Source: Chlorokybus atmophyticus (Eukaryota > Streptophyta > Chlorokybophyceae > Chlorokybales > Chlorokybaceae). Taken from it: a DNA stretch of 64,000 nt. The position numbers were made by a program, and so were the translations under genes. The notes under the pieces are model-generated. The model made no database searches and had not been told where the DNA came from. It saw only the letters and a program-made list of their open reading frames with translations. The stretch is from the NCBI GenBank assembly GCA_009103225.1, contig RHPI01000772.1:735987-799986 (forward strand), written 5' to 3'. Shown here piece by piece: positions 62,768 through 64,000 of the stretch (the first letter of the stretch is position 1; every line of letters starts with the position of its first letter).

Positions 62768-63192
62768 TGTTGAAGGGCTAGCATGCACATGTAGCTGAGG
62801 CAAGCATAGACACACCGAGACAGAGCTACCGCCACCAGAGCATACACAAGTCACATCACATTCATCTATTACAAGTTGTCCGCTGGTTCTTATACCAGCC
62901 AGTTACACACACGTCTACGTTTGCAAGCGCTGCGTGAGCTATACTCAGCCTTTTTACGCGCTCTAAGCTGTGTTGTCTTTCTTACAACCAGAGCTTTCCA
63001 ACAAGCTCTCACACGTCTAATATGAGTAAGTATACGCGGAGATACGAAGCAGTTAGTAAGGCTCCTGTCTGGAGTCCGGAGTCTGGTCCGACGACGCCAT
63101 CTTGCTAAGTCCGGACCTAGTGCTCGTCCTTACGACCTTCTACTCCTGTGTGGAGGGTCGATGCTGATCGTATGTAGGAATGACTCTCAACA
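62768..63192 (-). repeat. 5' LTR of copia element 2
   Basis: TGTTGAAGGGC...TCTCAACA, 425 bp. Confidence 0.93.
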
Positions 63193-63883
63193 TCGCCAAG
63201 CAGCAAGGTTGTTATATGCAATAGAAGGTACTTGCAGCCACGGATCGAGCTTTGGACCAATGGGTGTGTACAGAAAGTCAATGCACTCCTTGCGCGTGCG
63301 CCCGCATTGGCCTCCGCACGGCTGTTTCCACAAGCGCTTCACAAGCTTGTGGCGACTGTCATCTGCCTCGTAGCTGTCCTCGCTGTTATCGAACCCGGAT
63401 GGGTAAGCATCTGGAAAGAGATAACTGCATCTCGTGCATGCTGTATATCTGCGACTCTGGCATTCCGATGGAAGTCAGCAATGCATTGACAGCCGTGATG
63501 TCAGCCGGCTGGGAGGGGTTGCGCTGGCCAAGCAAGGCGTGGAGGTCATTTCGCAGCTGACTGTGGTCATAAGTAGGATCCTTGGCAAGCTAAACGATTG
63601 AATCCTCAGCGCCGAAAACAATCTTCAGCACCTTATTGATCAGTGATTGCTGGGCATGAGAGTCCTCCAAGTCTGTCAGCAGTGACATGAACTTATCCAG
63701 CATCTTTTGCGTAGGTGTCTCTGAGGTTTGTTGTTGGCAAGAATTGCCCGGTTGAGGGGTATCGCATTGTGCTGAAGGCATGGGCGGTGGGTGCATACTT
63801 TCTTGCGCCGCCGTGTCCAGTCGCATGTGGGCCATGGCAGTCTCCAAGTCAATCAACTGCCAAAAGAAACGGGCAGTCAACAA

Positions 63884-64000
63884 CTGAAGTATGGTTCACA
63901 ACGTTGCGTGCATAGCAGTGGGCGAACCTGACAGTCGCATGGACAGCCTCAGTGCATGTCCAACAACCGTGCGCGCTATGAGGGAGCATGAGCAACATGA
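63884..64000. other. Window end; motif copies, no gene
   Basis: GACAGTCGCATGGACAGCC near 63932 repeats the motif of the 36-40 kb arrays, consistent with the composite element going on past the window. Confidence 0.5.

Larger units (their letters stand above)
58141..63192 (-). mobile_element. Ty1/copia element 2, full length, TSD TCGCC
   Basis: LTRs 58141-58565 and 62768-63192 (425 bp each) are flanked by TCGCC on both sides (58136-58140, 63193-63197). Same family and orientation as element 1. It is inserted in the tnp2 coding region. A single N at 61427 joins two copies of a 121-bp stretch. Confidence 0.95.

Overview
This window is nuclear DNA of a eukaryote, most likely a green alga or early-diverging streptophyte. 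The grounds are GT-AG introns, AATAAA-type 3' ends, plant-type Ty1/copia elements, a Ty3/gypsy element carrying a cytosine-5 DNA methyltransferase (an architecture known from algal genomes), and a secreted protein family resembling the plant root-cap/VWD-like family. Species is not determinable from the sequence alone. The assembly contains gaps: single Ns at 972, 3185, 23246, 44766 and 61427, NNNN at 4265-4268, and a 471-base gap at 31778-32248.

Layout. (1) 1-2525 and 31096-33761 hold two paralogous eight-exon genes (A and B) on the + strand, with homologous introns and 3' flanks. Copy B has an 11-base deletion that breaks the frame after its signal peptide. (2) The 28 kb between them is a nest of mobile DNA: a foldback/MITE-like element (4108-4302), a decayed Helitron (Rep/HUH plus Pif1-like helicase, about 6.7-10 kb), a decayed GIY-YIG nuclease (11.6-11.9 kb), a decayed coiled-coil gene on the minus strand that a large gypsy element (13.7-24.4 kb) seems to split, a second decayed gypsy-like gag-protease on the minus strand (26.5-28.0 kb), and a decayed tyrosine-recombinase element (28.9-29.9 kb) followed by long perfect hairpins. 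(3) The gypsy element encodes gag with a zinc knuckle, protease, a C5-cytosine methyltransferase, RT-RNase H, integrase and a C-terminal PHD finger, with several frame breaks.

(4) From about 35.8 to 64 kb lies what I read as one large, decayed, CACTA/EnSpm-like composite. It contains three arrays of short palindromes (ACCATNNATGGT type) and dispersed GACAGYCG motifs at 35.8-40 kb, an unrecognised minus-strand gene (40.3-43.1 kb), a + strand gene with a zinc-finger-like N-terminus, a SET domain and a long coiled coil (43.8-54 kb), and a tnp2-type transposase gene on the minus strand (54.6-63.9 kb). Four copia-type LTR insertions sit in exons or coding segments of these genes: two full elements (45203-50127 and 58141-63192) and two solo LTRs (42359-42783 and 55713-56164). 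Each is bounded by an exact 5-bp target duplication.

The recurring theme is mobile elements that carry chromatin-writing or chromatin-reading domains: a DNA methyltransferase and PHD finger in the gypsy element, and a SET domain beside a tnp2 transposase. Nearly all element genes are broken by stops or frameshifts, so the window is a record of such systems rather than a set of clearly active ones.
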